64,000 nt of DNA. It comes from Arcobacter suis CECT 7833. GTDB taxonomy: Bacteria; Campylobacterota; Campylobacteria; Campylobacterales; Arcobacteraceae. The translations under genes and the position numbers were made by a program. How positions within the stretch are numbered: the stretch's first letter is position 1; every line of letters begins with the position of its first letter. The stretch spans positions 124,001 through 188,000 of the forward strand of contig NZ_CP032100.1 of the NCBI RefSeq assembly GCF_003544815.1, written 5' to 3'. The notes beneath the pieces were generated by a model. It was not told the origin of the DNA. It saw only the letters and a list, made by a program, of their open reading frames with translations, and did not search any database. This document shows positions 48,290 to 56,643 of the stretch, one piece after another.

Positions 48290-49924
48290 TTAAGCTATGC
48301 TTTTTAAAACTAAATCTTGAGCCTCTTTTATTAGTAATTCTAAATGCTCTTCACTTATAAAACTTTCCGCATAAATTTTATAAATATCCTCAGTTCCAGA
48401 TGGACGTGCTGCAAACCAACCATTTTTTGTAGTAACTTTTAGTCCACCAATGCTTGCATTATTTCCACTTGCGTTTGTATAGATGTTTTCTATTTCTTCA
48501 TTTGCTAAAGTTTTAGATGTAATATCTTTTACACTAAGGTTTTTTAGTTTAGCTTTTTGTTCATAATTTGCAACAGCATCAACTCTTTTATAATAAGCTT
48601 TTCCAAACTCTTTTTCAAATTCTTGATAAATAACTCCTGGGTCTTTTTTTAGTTTAGCAGTAATTTCAGCAGCTAAAAGATTTAAAATAATTCCATCTTT
48701 GTCAGTAGACCAAACACTTCCATCTTTTCTCAAGAATGATGCTCCAGCACTCTCTTCTCCTCCAAAAGCTAAACTTCCATCATATAAACCTTCCACAAAC
48801 CATTTAAATCCAACAGGTACTTCATAAAGTTTTTTATCTAAAGATTTAACAACTTTATCAATCATTGAACTTGAAACTAAAGTTTTACCGACTGCTAGGT
48901 CATTTTTCCAAGATTTTCTATTTGAAAATAGATACCAAATAGCAACAGTTAAATAATGATTAGGATTCATAAGTCCTACACTTTTTGTTACGATTCCATG
49001 TCTATCAAAATCGGGGTCATTAGCAAAGGCAATATCATATTTGTCAGCTAATTGTATAAGTGAAGCCATAGCATAAGGAGAAGAACAATCCATTCTTATT
49101 TTTCCATCATGGTCACATGACATAAAAGAAAAAGTTGGGTCAATTGAATCATTTACAATATCAAGGTTAAGTCCATAAATTTCATTTATTTTTTTATAAA
49201 CTTCTAAACCAGATCCTCCTAATGGATCTACACCAATATGTAAATTTGCATTTTTTATGACATCCATATCAATAATAGTGTCTAAAGCTTTTACATAAGG
49301 AGTAATAAAATCAGCAATTTCTAAAAATTTAGATTCATAAATTTTGTCTTTTGCAATGAATTTAACATCTTTTAGACCATCTTTTAATATCTCATTTGCT
49401 CTTTTTTCTATAACAGATGTAACATCTGTATCAGAAGGTCCTCCATTTGGAGTATTGTATTTAAATCCACCATCACATGGAGGATTATGTGAAGGAGTTA
49501 TAATTACACCATCATTTAAATCTTTTGAATTTTTATTTGATTCAATTATTGTAAAAGACATAACAGGAGTTGGAGTATATGAGTTTTTAGCAGCTATTTT
49601 ACATTTAACTTCATTTGCTAAGAAAACTTGTAACGCTGTTTCTTGAGCAGGAGTTGATAAAGCATGAGTATCAATTCCAATATGCATAACACCATTTATT
49701 CCAGCATTTTTTCTATACTCACAAAGTGCTTGTGTGATTGCTAGAATATGGTCTTCATTAAAACTTGATTTTTTAGAATTCCCTCTGTGACCAGATGTTC
49801 CAAAACTAACTTTTTGACTTTGAATATTTATATCTGGCTTATTAATATAATAGGCTTCGATTAATTCTTCAATATTTTCTAGTATTTCTTTAGGTGCTTT
49901 TTTACCTGCTAATTTATTTATCAA
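48290..49924 (-). CDS. pgm: Phosphoglucomutase (alpha-D-glucose phosphate-specific)
   Basis: Interconverts glucose 1-phosphate and glucose 6-phosphate. The 544-residue protein matches the long Pgm type: N-terminal VSFGTSGHRGNSKKSSFNEDHI, active serine in ITPSHNPPCDGGFKYNTPNGGPSDT (about 141-165, Ser about 143), metal loop ANDPDFDRHGI (about 299-309), sugar loop GGEESAGASFLR (about 392-403) and phosphate loop RPSGTEDIYKIYAESF. The start is TTG with AAGGATAAAAC; no ATG is close. It follows a gap of 212 bases after porB. Confidence 0.95.
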   Translation of the reverse strand: MINKLAGKKAPKEILENIEELIEAYYINKPDINIQSQKVSFGTSGHRGNSKKSSFNEDHILAITQALCEYRKNAGINGVMHIGIDTHALSTPAQETALQVFLANEVKCKIAAKNSYTPTPVMSFTIIESNKNSKDLNDGVIITPSHNPPCDGGFKYNTPNGGPSDTDVTSVIEKRANEILKDGLKDVKFIAKDKIYESKFLEIADFITPYVKALDTIIDMDVIKNANLHIGVDPLGGSGLEVYKKINEIYGLNLDIVNDSIDPTFSFMSCDHDGKIRMDCSSPYAMASLIQLADKYDIAFANDPDFDRHGIVTKSVGLMNPNHYLTVAIWYLFSNRKSWKNDLAVGKTLVSSSMIDKVVKSLDKKLYEVPVGFKWFVEGLYDGSLAFGGEESAGASFLRKDGSVWSTDKDGIILNLLAAEITAKLKKDPGVIYQEFEKEFGKAYYKRVDAVANYEQKAKLKNLSVKDITSKTLANEEIENIYTNASGNNASIGGLKVTTKNGWFAARPSGTEDIYKIYAESFISEEHLELLIKEAQDLVLKSIA

Positions 49925-49965
49925 GTTTTATCCTTTGCTATTTTAATTGCTTTTATAAAAAGAAG

Positions 49966-49971
49966 TATTAT
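49966..49971 (+). promoter_or_regulatory. -10 box upstream of a small ORF
   Basis: TATTAT (49966-49971) with AG upstream lies about 43 bases before the ATG at 50009. It also lies in the pgm promoter region on the other strand (CGATAAAATAAT). Assignment to the small ORF is inferred. Confidence 0.35.
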
Positions 49972-50008
49972 TTTATCGAAATTGCCCTTTTAATAAGGAA
50001 GCAAAAAT

Positions 50009-50086
50009 ATGAAAAGGTTAATTGGAAAAATGCTTAGAGTTTGTAAGTTATATTTAAATTTTTGTATAGAGTTGAATAAAATGTAA
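50009..50086 (+). CDS. Candidate small protein, 25 residues
   Basis: An ORF of 25 codons starting at ATG with AAGGAA eight bases upstream. The product begins MKRLIGKMLRVC and ends NFCIELNKM: basic at the N terminus, with two cysteines and mixed hydrophobic and charged residues. It lies in the 212-base gap between pgm and porB, on the opposite strand to both. Its stop codon runs directly into the shared hairpin at 50083-50125, so it has promoter-like, ribosome-site-like and terminator-like signals. It may be a real small protein or an sRNA; neither is proven. Confidence 0.4.
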   Translation: MKRLIGKMLRVCKLYLNFCIELNKM

Positions 50087-50125
50087 GAAAAATAAAACTT
50101 TAAAAAAAGTTTTTATTTTTCTTAC
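50083..50125. terminator. Long hairpin downstream of the por operon
   Basis: A long stem of GTAAGAAAAATAAAACTTT against AAAGTTTTTATTTTTCTTAC (one bulged T), with loop of A's, spans 50083-50125. It lies 11 bases past the porB stop on the minus strand and right behind the small plus-strand ORF. It is rich in A and T and probably works on both strands. Confidence 0.75.
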
Positions 50126-50136
50126 AAAAGAAGAAA

Positions 50137-51105
50137 CTACATTCTAATTTCTTCTCTTTTTTGTAAGAATGTCCATCTTTCGTCTATTCTTTTTTGCCAT
50201 TCATCAATTAAATATTCATATTCAGGTTTGAATAAATGTTTAAATCGTGGTTGTGCGCCTAAATAATCCCTAACAGGAATAATATTTTTTGGTCTATAAG
50301 TGATGTTTAATTCTCTTCCACCAATTATTTCATATAATGGGAAAACTAAAGAATCTACTGCTAAATCAGAAACTTCAATAGTTTGATTTGGTGCAAATTT
50401 CCATTCAGTTGTACATGCACTCATTGCATTTATAAATACAGGTCCATGTGTATCAAAACCTGTTTGAATTTTTTTAACCATATCTTTCCATTTATTTGGA
50501 GCAACTTGAGCAACATAAGGTGCACCATGCGCTGCCATAATAGAAACTATATCTTTTTTCTGTCTTTTTTCACCATAAGAGTGACTCCCAGCAGGTGCTG
50601 TTGTTGTACTTGAACCAATAGGTGTAGATGAACTTCTTTGTCCACCTGTGTTTGCATAAACTTCATTGTCTAAACAAACATACATAAAGTCATGTCCTCT
50701 TTCAAAACATCCAGAAATCCATTGGAATCCAATATCATAAGTTGAACCATCTCCACCAAATGTTACAAATTTCGGTTGAGGAGTATCTGCAGAAATTCTG
50801 CCTTTATTTCTTAAAGCTTTGTTCATAGTTTCAACCCCTGCCATTGCAGTTGAAGAGTTTTCAAATCCAATATGAATCCAAGAACAATCCCATGAAGTAT
50901 GAGGATAAATAGCTGTACAAACTTCTAAACATCCAGTTGAAGCTGATACTACTAAGTTGTCATTTGTTGCATTTAAAACTTCTCTAACGATGATAGAGTG
51001 AGCACAACCTGGACATAAAAGGTGTGAACCTTCAAATCTTTCTGCTGCTGTTGAAAATGTTTTTAAGTTTTTAATTTCTTTTTGTGTATTAACTAATGTA
51101 CTCAT
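50137..51105 (-). CDS. porB: Pyruvate:ferredoxin oxidoreductase beta subunit
   Basis: The thiamine-diphosphate subunit of the four-part enzyme that oxidises pyruvate and CoA to acetyl-CoA and CO2, reducing ferredoxin or flavodoxin. The 322-residue protein has the cluster-ligand segment LLCPGCAHSIIVREV (about 30-44), the ThDP/magnesium site FGGDGSTYDIGFQW (about 116-129) and DNEVYANTGGQRS (about 146-158). Last gene of the porCDAB operon, 2 bases after porA, followed by the long hairpin at 50083. Confidence 0.96.
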   Translation of the reverse strand: MSTLVNTQKEIKNLKTFSTAAERFEGSHLLCPGCAHSIIVREVLNATNDNLVVSASTGCLEVCTAIYPHTSWDCSWIHIGFENSSTAMAGVETMNKALRNKGRISADTPQPKFVTFGGDGSTYDIGFQWISGCFERGHDFMYVCLDNEVYANTGGQRSSSTPIGSSTTTAPAGSHSYGEKRQKKDIVSIMAAHGAPYVAQVAPNKWKDMVKKIQTGFDTHGPVFINAMSACTTEWKFAPNQTIEVSDLAVDSLVFPLYEIIGGRELNITYRPKNIIPVRDYLGAQPRFKHLFKPEYEYLIDEWQKRIDERWTFLQKREEIRM

Positions 51106-51107
51106 TT

Positions 51108-52343
51108 TTATTTTCCTTGCGTTTCATAAAAGCTAAGTTCTGGACCTCTTACTCCAACAAATCTTTGGATTTTTCCAGATAATTTACCTTCTTTGGCTTC
51201 TTTATCTAAAGTTCTAAATATATCTTTTAAAATAGCTACCGTCATATCTCTTCCACCTAAACCATAGATTAAGTTAGACATTAAAGGACGAACAGGCGTA
51301 TTAAATAAAGCTCCTGAAACTTCATTATATAAAGCTCCAACAGTTCCTCCTGGAGCTGATCTATCCATACATGCAATTGCTTTAACATTTTGTAAAGCCT
51401 CTGCTACTTCTTCAAGTGGGAATGGTCTAAATACTCTTGGAGCAACTACTGCTGCATTGATTCCTTCAGCTTTTAATTGGTCAATTGCTAACATTGCTGT
51501 TTCAAAAGTTGTACCTAAACAAACTATTGCAATATCTGCATTTTCTAAATTGTAAGATTCAACAAGTTTATATTCTCTTCCTGTTAATTCTTTAAATTGT
51601 GCAAATGTTTCTAAAATAACTTTTTTAGAACCCATTAAAGCTGCATGTTGTTTTGCTTTGTGTTCAAAATGCCAATCTTGTTCAGTTTGAACTCCATGAG
51701 TTACTGGTTTGTCAAAATTTAATAAAGCATTTACTTGTAAGTAATCACCTACAAATTTACATGCAACATCATCTTTTAATGGAGTAACATTTTGAGCTGT
51801 ATGTGAAGTCATAAATCCATCTTGATTAGAAATAACTGGAAGTCTAACATCTGGATGCTCAGAAATTTTAAATGACATTAAAGTCATATCATAAGCTTGT
51901 TGAGGATTAAATGCATCTATTGAAATCCAACCAGAATCTCTTGTAAGATATAAATCTGAGTGGTCACCATTTACATTTAAAGGTGCTGCTAATGCTCTAT
52001 TTACTAAACATAAAACAACAGGAATTCTCATTCCAGATGCTTGATATAATACCTCAATCATAAGTGCTAGTCCTTGAGATGAAGTTGCAGTTGCAACTCT
52101 TCCACCAGCTGCACCTGCACCCACACATGCACTCATAGCAGCATGTTCAGATTCAGTCATCATAACTTCACCATCAATATATCCATTTGCATGGAACATT
52201 GCATAATTCTCAACAGTAGCAGTTGAAGGTGTAATTGGATAAGCTGCAACTACATCAACGTCAGCTTGTCTGAAAGCTTGAGAGTTTGCCATATTTCCAT
52301 CCCAAACTTCAACACTTTTTAATTCCATAACTCTTTTATTCAT
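51108..52343 (-). CDS. porA: Pyruvate:ferredoxin oxidoreductase alpha subunit
   Basis: The 411-residue subunit forming the pyrimidine side of the ThDP site and substrate channel. Visible: DGNMANSQAFRQADVDVVAAYPITPSTATVE (about 15-45), TESEHAAMSACVGAGAAGGRVATATSSQGLALMIEVLY (about 61-98) and CMDRSAPGGTVGALYNEVSGAL near residue 330. The start ATG follows AGGTGAATAATA; two bases separate it from porD. Part of the porCDAB operon. Confidence 0.96.
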   Translation of the reverse strand: MNKRVMELKSVEVWDGNMANSQAFRQADVDVVAAYPITPSTATVENYAMFHANGYIDGEVMMTESEHAAMSACVGAGAAGGRVATATSSQGLALMIEVLYQASGMRIPVVLCLVNRALAAPLNVNGDHSDLYLTRDSGWISIDAFNPQQAYDMTLMSFKISEHPDVRLPVISNQDGFMTSHTAQNVTPLKDDVACKFVGDYLQVNALLNFDKPVTHGVQTEQDWHFEHKAKQHAALMGSKKVILETFAQFKELTGREYKLVESYNLENADIAIVCLGTTFETAMLAIDQLKAEGINAAVVAPRVFRPFPLEEVAEALQNVKAIACMDRSAPGGTVGALYNEVSGALFNTPVRPLMSNLIYGLGGRDMTVAILKDIFRTLDKEAKEGKLSGKIQRFVGVRGPELSFYETQGK

Positions 52344-52345
52344 TA

Positions 52346-52756
52346 TTATTCACCTTTCTTCTTTTTTTCAGGCCAATTTGCAAGTGCATTTTCAACAGTT
52401 TCATATTCATTAAACATTAAAAGTGATTTTGGATTTGTAGGACAAACGCTTACACATAATCCACAACCTTTACAGTGTTCGTAATCAACACCTTTCATCT
52501 CTTTATTTCTTGCAATGATTGAAGTATCTGGACAGAATATCCAGCAGTTTTGACAGTCAATACATGTTTCAGAATTCCAAACTGGTTTAAGAACTCTCCA
52601 GTCTCCTACACTCATACCTTTTGAACTAGTTTCTGAATACATTCTATCTTCAGGTTGAATATCAGCTATATTATAATTTATATCTCCGTCGAATGTATAA
52701 AGAATTGCACCTGGTGCTAATTCATCCCATCCCATTTCACTTATTGGTTTATTCAT
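52346..52756 (-). CDS. porD: Pyruvate:ferredoxin oxidoreductase delta subunit (2x[4Fe-4S])
   Basis: A 136-residue ferredoxin-like subunit carrying electrons from the catalytic pair. Two cluster motifs are seen: TCIDCQNCWIFCPD (about 63-76) and HCKGCGLCVSVCP (about 93-105), each CxxCxxCx3C. The N-terminal 50 residues are the usual non-cluster extension, starting with PISEMGWDELAPGAILY. 12 bases downstream of porC. Confidence 0.95.
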   Translation of the reverse strand: MNKPISEMGWDELAPGAILYTFDGDINYNIADIQPEDRMYSETSSKGMSVGDWRVLKPVWNSETCIDCQNCWIFCPDTSIIARNKEMKGVDYEHCKGCGLCVSVCPTNPKSLLMFNEYETVENALANWPEKKKKGE

Positions 52757-52768
52757 TTTTTTATCCTT

Positions 52769-53332
52769 TTAGTGAACTTCGTCAAAAGCTCGTTGGATTG
52801 CAATCATATTTGCATCAATAACATTTTGAGGTAACTTTTTAAGTACCCCTTTCATTTTTTCTTTAAAGTAGTCAAGTTCAAACATTCCACTAACTTTCAT
52901 AAATGCACCAAGCATTGGAGTATTTGGAATAGCTTTTCCAATTGTATCTCTTGCAATTTGAAAACAGTCAAGAACGAATACTCTATCTTCAATTCCTTGT
53001 AAAGTTGGAACTAAAGAGATTAATTCTTCTTTTTTTAGGTGAGTTGTGATTATGTATTTTGTAGTATCTTTACCGTTTGCCGTGATATTATCAGTGATTG
53101 CAAGACCCGGATCTAATATAAAAACAAAATCAGGTTGCATATATTTTTCATGATTTAAGATTGGCTCATCGTCAATTCTATTGTAAGCCGTCATAGACGC
53201 ACCTCTTTTAGCTGAACCATAAAAAGCAAAAGCTTGAACTTGTTTACCAGTTTCAGCAACAACAGAACCAAGACCTTTTGCACCAGTAACAGCACCTTGT
53301 CCTGCACGGCTATGCCATCTAATTTCTAACAT
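52769..53332 (-). CDS. porC: Pyruvate:ferredoxin oxidoreductase gamma subunit
   Basis: A 187-residue subunit of the 2-oxoacid:acceptor oxidoreductase gamma family. It begins MLEIRWHSRAGQGAVTGAKGLGSVVAETGKQVQAFAFYGSAKRGASMTAY-like (about 1-50, the gamma signature) and ends with the NTPMLGAFMKVSGMF strand. The ATG follows AAGGAGAGCC. It is the first gene of the operon; a TATAAT box lies at 53393-53398. Confidence 0.95.
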   Translation of the reverse strand: MLEIRWHSRAGQGAVTGAKGLGSVVAETGKQVQAFAFYGSAKRGASMTAYNRIDDEPILNHEKYMQPDFVFILDPGLAITDNITANGKDTTKYIITTHLKKEELISLVPTLQGIEDRVFVLDCFQIARDTIGKAIPNTPMLGAFMKVSGMFELDYFKEKMKGVLKKLPQNVIDANMIAIQRAFDEVH

Positions 53333-53392
53333 AGAGGCTCTCCTTATTAGTTAATATTAAACTTGACTTAAAAAAATTAATTAGTCTTAAGT

Positions 53393-53398
53393 ATTATA
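53393..53398 (-). promoter_or_regulatory. -10 box of the por operon
   Basis: TATAAT on the minus strand, 60 bases before porC. The 146-base gap here (53333-53478) is very AT-rich and contains several ACTTAA/TCTTAA repeats that might be regulator sites, but I see no clear operator. Confidence 0.5.
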
Positions 53399-53478
53399 GA
53401 TATTTTTAACTTAAATTACATTTAATAAAATATAGCGTCAAAATATTAATATAAAATATTAAGTTAAATATAATATTA

Positions 53479-54132
53479 CTAAAGATTTTTCAAATATTTA
53501 ATTGCATTTAAAGCATTTGATTCTACAAAATTTGTATATTCTCTTAACTCTTTTTCATTTCCATAACCACATAATACTCCAACTGAGTTAATATTTGCTT
53601 CATTTGCAGCAATTAAATCTAGTTTTGTATCACCAATCATCCAAACTGAATGTTTATTTTTATCATAATTCATTTGCTTTAGAGTAACTAAAATAGGTTC
53701 AGGATCTGGTTTAGGATTTTGTACATTTTCTCTTCCTGTTACTATTTCAAAAAATTGAGCGATGTTAAAATGTTCTAATAAGGGCATTGTATAAGTTCTT
53801 GTTTTTGTAGTAACCACACTTACTCTTCCAATTTTTGCAGCAAGTTCCACTGCTTCATAGGCATTTTCTAATAAAGTTGTTTGAGCGATAGAAATTACTC
53901 TATATCTATTTTTATAAGAATCAACAAAATCCCAAACTTTTGACTCGTCAACCCCTAAGCTTTTATACATAATATCAAGTGGGTAACCAATTAATGATTT
54001 AATACTTTCATCATTACCTTTGAAATCAAATTGCAATTCTTTAAAAGAGTGATAAAATGTTGAAACTATTGCATCTGTAGAGTTTATTAAAGTTCCATCT
54101 AAATCAAAAAGTATTATTTTATTTTTATCCAT
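53479..54132 (-). CDS. HAD family phosphatase (Gph-like)
   Basis: A 217-residue haloacid-dehalogenase-like hydrolase, resembling phosphoglycolate phosphatase or pyrophosphatase PpaX. Motif I is FDLDGTLINSTDA (nucleophile Asp near residue 9), motif II SVVTTKTR, motif III with NPKPDPEPILV and motif IV WMIGDTKLDLIAANEA. The alpha-helical cap lies between motifs I and II. The start was set at the ATG at 54132 with AAGGAC ten bases upstream; a TTG eleven codons before would overlap the neighbour by 11 bases. It follows the peptide-binding protein gene after 22 bases. Confidence 0.88.
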   Translation of the reverse strand: MDKNKIILFDLDGTLINSTDAIVSTFYHSFKELQFDFKGNDESIKSLIGYPLDIMYKSLGVDESKVWDFVDSYKNRYRVISIAQTTLLENAYEAVELAAKIGRVSVVTTKTRTYTMPLLEHFNIAQFFEIVTGRENVQNPKPDPEPILVTLKQMNYDKNKHSVWMIGDTKLDLIAANEANINSVGVLCGYGNEKELREYTNFVESNALNAIKYLKNL

Positions 54133-54154
54133 ATCTTTTTTTGTCCTTATATAT

Positions 54155-55657
54155 TTATTCTTCAATTTCCCAATCTTTTTGATTGTGCATTATTCCTACA
54201 AAAGAGGGTTCAATATTTTTAATATTTTTATTTACAACACTTACTGAATCAGGTATATATAAAAATAGATATGGTAAATCATCAGTAATTTTTCTGAAGA
54301 TTTGTTTATATATTTTTCCTAGTTCATCTCTATTTATTGTTTTGCTTCCCTGTTCAATTAATGAATCAACTTCTGGATTTTCATATGAAACAAAATTAAA
54401 TCCTCCAAGTTTACTACTTGAAGTATGCCAAATGGGATAAGCATCAGGCATTAATGCTAATGCCCAACCCATAAGTACTGCTTCAAAATTTCTTGGATGA
54501 ACAACTGTATTTAAAAAAGCTTGCCATTCCATAACTCTTATATTCATAATAATTCCAGCTTTTTTTAGTTGGTATTGTAATATTTGAGCAGCATTTATCC
54601 TTGTGTCATTTCCGGTATTTGTAATTACCTCAAAAGTGAAAGGATTATTTTTATCATATCCTGCTTCTTTTAAAAGTTTTTTTGCTTTTGCTATATCTTG
54701 TTGTATTGTTTTTACTTCATCATTAAAAGCAAATGAACCTGGTAAAAATGGTCCATTGCAAACTTTTCCATAACCAAAAAACAAAATATCAACTAACTCT
54801 TGTCTATTTATAGCAAAGGACAAAGCTTGTCTAATTCTTATATCTTTAAATTTCTCATTTTTTAGATTAAAACCTAAATAAGCATAAGTAAAACTGGGTT
54901 TTTGAATTATTGTATAGTTATTTTTAAATTCATCATCTATTTGTCTATCAACTTGAATTGGGTCTAATCCACCAAGGTCTAATTTTTTTTGTTTTAAATA
55001 TAAAAAAGAAGTATTTGGATCTGGTAAAAATTTATATAAAATTTTTTCAATTTTAGGAGTTCCTTCAAAATAGTTTTCAAATGCAATAAGTTCAATATCT
55101 TCACCTTGTTTAAACTCTTTTAGTTTATATGAACCTGTTCCTATTGGATTTTTATTAAATGAACTTGTCATTAAATCTTTGTCATCTTTTAAAAGATGAT
55201 AAGGAAGAATCCCAACCATCCAAGTTTCAAGAGCTTTAAAATATGGTTTTTTATATATTACTTCAATTGTATAATCATCAAGAGCTTTTGCACTTTCTAC
55301 TTCTTTGAAGTTTGATTTAATAGAGTTAAATACTTTTGGGTCAATTATTTTTTCATAAGTGAAAATTACATCTTTTGAAGTAAATTTTTCTTTATCATGC
55401 CAAAGTACATTTTCTTTTAATTTTATAATTAATTTTGTTGGTGTTTCAAAATTATAAGATTTAGCTAAATCAACGGTTGGATTCCCATTTTTATCATATT
55501 TAAATAAACCATTAAAAAGCCAATCAGATATTTCACTACTTGCCGTGTCATTTGCTAATATAGGATTTAATCTACTAGGACTTGAAGTCATTGATAAATT
55601 TAAAGTACTTGCACTTAAATAGCTGAGAATTAATAGGTAAAGGGTTAAAAATTTCAT
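54155..55657 (-). CDS. Peptide ABC transporter substrate-binding protein (SBP family 5)
   Basis: A 500-residue periplasmic binding protein of the DppA/OppA/NikA type with a signal peptide (FLTLYLLILSYLSAS, cleavage about residue 17). Signature blocks: RLNPILANDTASSEISDWLFNGLFKYDKNG (about 29-58), FKDIRIRQALSFAINRQELVDILFFGYG (about 269-296) and ILQYQLKKAGI. No permease or ATPase genes are adjacent, so its transporter is elsewhere. The ATG is clear. Confidence 0.9.
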   Translation of the reverse strand: MKFLTLYLLILSYLSASTLNLSMTSSPSRLNPILANDTASSEISDWLFNGLFKYDKNGNPTVDLAKSYNFETPTKLIIKLKENVLWHDKEKFTSKDVIFTYEKIIDPKVFNSIKSNFKEVESAKALDDYTIEVIYKKPYFKALETWMVGILPYHLLKDDKDLMTSSFNKNPIGTGSYKLKEFKQGEDIELIAFENYFEGTPKIEKILYKFLPDPNTSFLYLKQKKLDLGGLDPIQVDRQIDDEFKNNYTIIQKPSFTYAYLGFNLKNEKFKDIRIRQALSFAINRQELVDILFFGYGKVCNGPFLPGSFAFNDEVKTIQQDIAKAKKLLKEAGYDKNNPFTFEVITNTGNDTRINAAQILQYQLKKAGIIMNIRVMEWQAFLNTVVHPRNFEAVLMGWALALMPDAYPIWHTSSSKLGGFNFVSYENPEVDSLIEQGSKTINRDELGKIYKQIFRKITDDLPYLFLYIPDSVSVVNKNIKNIEPSFVGIMHNQKDWEIEE

Positions 55658-55691
55658 AAAGTATTGTATAGTTTTTTTATAAAAAAAGGCA

Positions 55692-55725
55692 TAAAAAAAA
55701 GGAGCAACTTTTGTCGCTCCTTTTT
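55692..55725 (-). terminator. Terminator of rplM-rpsI
   Basis: A stem of GGAGC/GCTCC extended by A/T pairs (about 10 pairs with one mismatch) and loop near TTTT, followed on the minus strand by a run of eight T. It lies 28 bases past the rpsI stop. Confidence 0.88.
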
Positions 55726-55753
55726 TGAAATAGTAAGAAATACTTTTTCTGAA

Positions 55754-56143
55754 TTATCTTTTTGAGAATTGAGAAGATTTTCTTGCTTTTTTCTTTCCGA
55801 ATTTTTTTCTTTCAACAGATCTTGAGTCTCTTGTTAATAAACCATAAGGTTTTAAGATAGCTCTAAATTGCTCATCATAAGCAACTAATGCTCTTGAAAT
55901 TCCATGTCTTGCAGCATCAGCTTGTGCAGAATATCCACCACCAAGAGTTTTTACAATAATGTTTACAGAAGTTTCTTGTTTAGCAACATTTAATGGTTGC
56001 ATAACTCTTTTTTTAATTGATTCGTGACCACCTAACCAAGCATCTAAAGATTGACCATTAATTGTTAATTGACCATTACCATTTTCTAGCCATACTTTTG
56101 CTACAGCTGTTTTTCTTCTTCCAGTTGCATATACTTTTGCCAT
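55754..56143 (-). CDS. rpsI: 30S ribosomal protein S9
   Basis: Full-length (129 residues) S9, binding 16S rRNA in the 30S head, with its tail near the P-site tRNA. Family blocks: [15 protein letters not shown] (about 4-18), [24 protein letters not shown] and the basic C-terminal tail [20 protein letters not shown], ending with the conserved SKR. It follows rplM by 5 bases in the usual rplM-rpsI operon. Confidence 0.98.
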   Translation of the reverse strand: MAKVYATGRRKTAVAKVWLENGNGQLTINGQSLDAWLGGHESIKKRVMQPLNVAKQETSVNIIVKTLGGGYSAQADAARHGISRALVAYDEQFRAILKPYGLLTRDSRSVERKKFGKKKARKSSQFSKR

Positions 56144-56148
56144 TACTA

Positions 56149-56568
56149 TTATCCTTTAATTTGCGCAGTATGAGGGTGTTCACTTCCTGCATATACTTTT
56201 AATTTTTTTAACATAGCTTTACCAAGAGTAGTTTTTGGAAGCATACCTCTAGTAGCTAATTTGTATAATTTTTCTGGATTTTTTTCAAACATTTCAGACA
56301 TTTTGTGAGTTTTTGTACTACCAAAATAACCTGAGTGTGTAAAGTAATTTTTACTTTCTAATTTTTTACCAGAAAATCTTGCTTTTGATGCATTTATAAT
56401 AACAACAAAATCTCCGCAGTCTACATTTGGTGTAAAACAAGGTTTGTTTTTCCCTCTTAAGATAGTAGCAACTTCTGTAATAATTCTTCCGAATACTTTA
56501 TCAGTTGCATCAACTACTATCCAATCTCTTTCGATTTCGTTAGCATGTGCCATTTGAGTAAATTTCAT
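56149..56568 (-). CDS. rplM: 50S ribosomal protein L13
   Basis: A 139-residue L13, an early-assembling 23S rRNA binding protein. Visible: [47 protein letters not shown] (about 14-60) and [13 protein letters not shown]-like [29 protein letters not shown] (about 109-137). First gene of rplM-rpsI. A dyad TACTTAAT-N10-ATTAAGTA (56614-56639) sits upstream near the promoter. Confidence 0.98.
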   Translation of the reverse strand: MKFTQMAHANEIERDWIVVDATDKVFGRIITEVATILRGKNKPCFTPNVDCGDFVVIINASKARFSGKKLESKNYFTHSGYFGSTKTHKMSEMFEKNPEKLYKLATRGMLPKTTLGKAMLKKLKVYAGSEHPHTAQIKG

Positions 56569-56643
56569 TTATTTTCTCCGCTTTTTTAATGAGGTGCAAT
56601 AATAGTGTAGTAATACTTAATAATTACTTAAATTAAGTATAAA

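Noticed and set aside
53333-53478. ACTTAA-type repeats as a por operon operator
   Set aside because: The repeats are short, AT-rich and irregular; they cannot be told from background composition.
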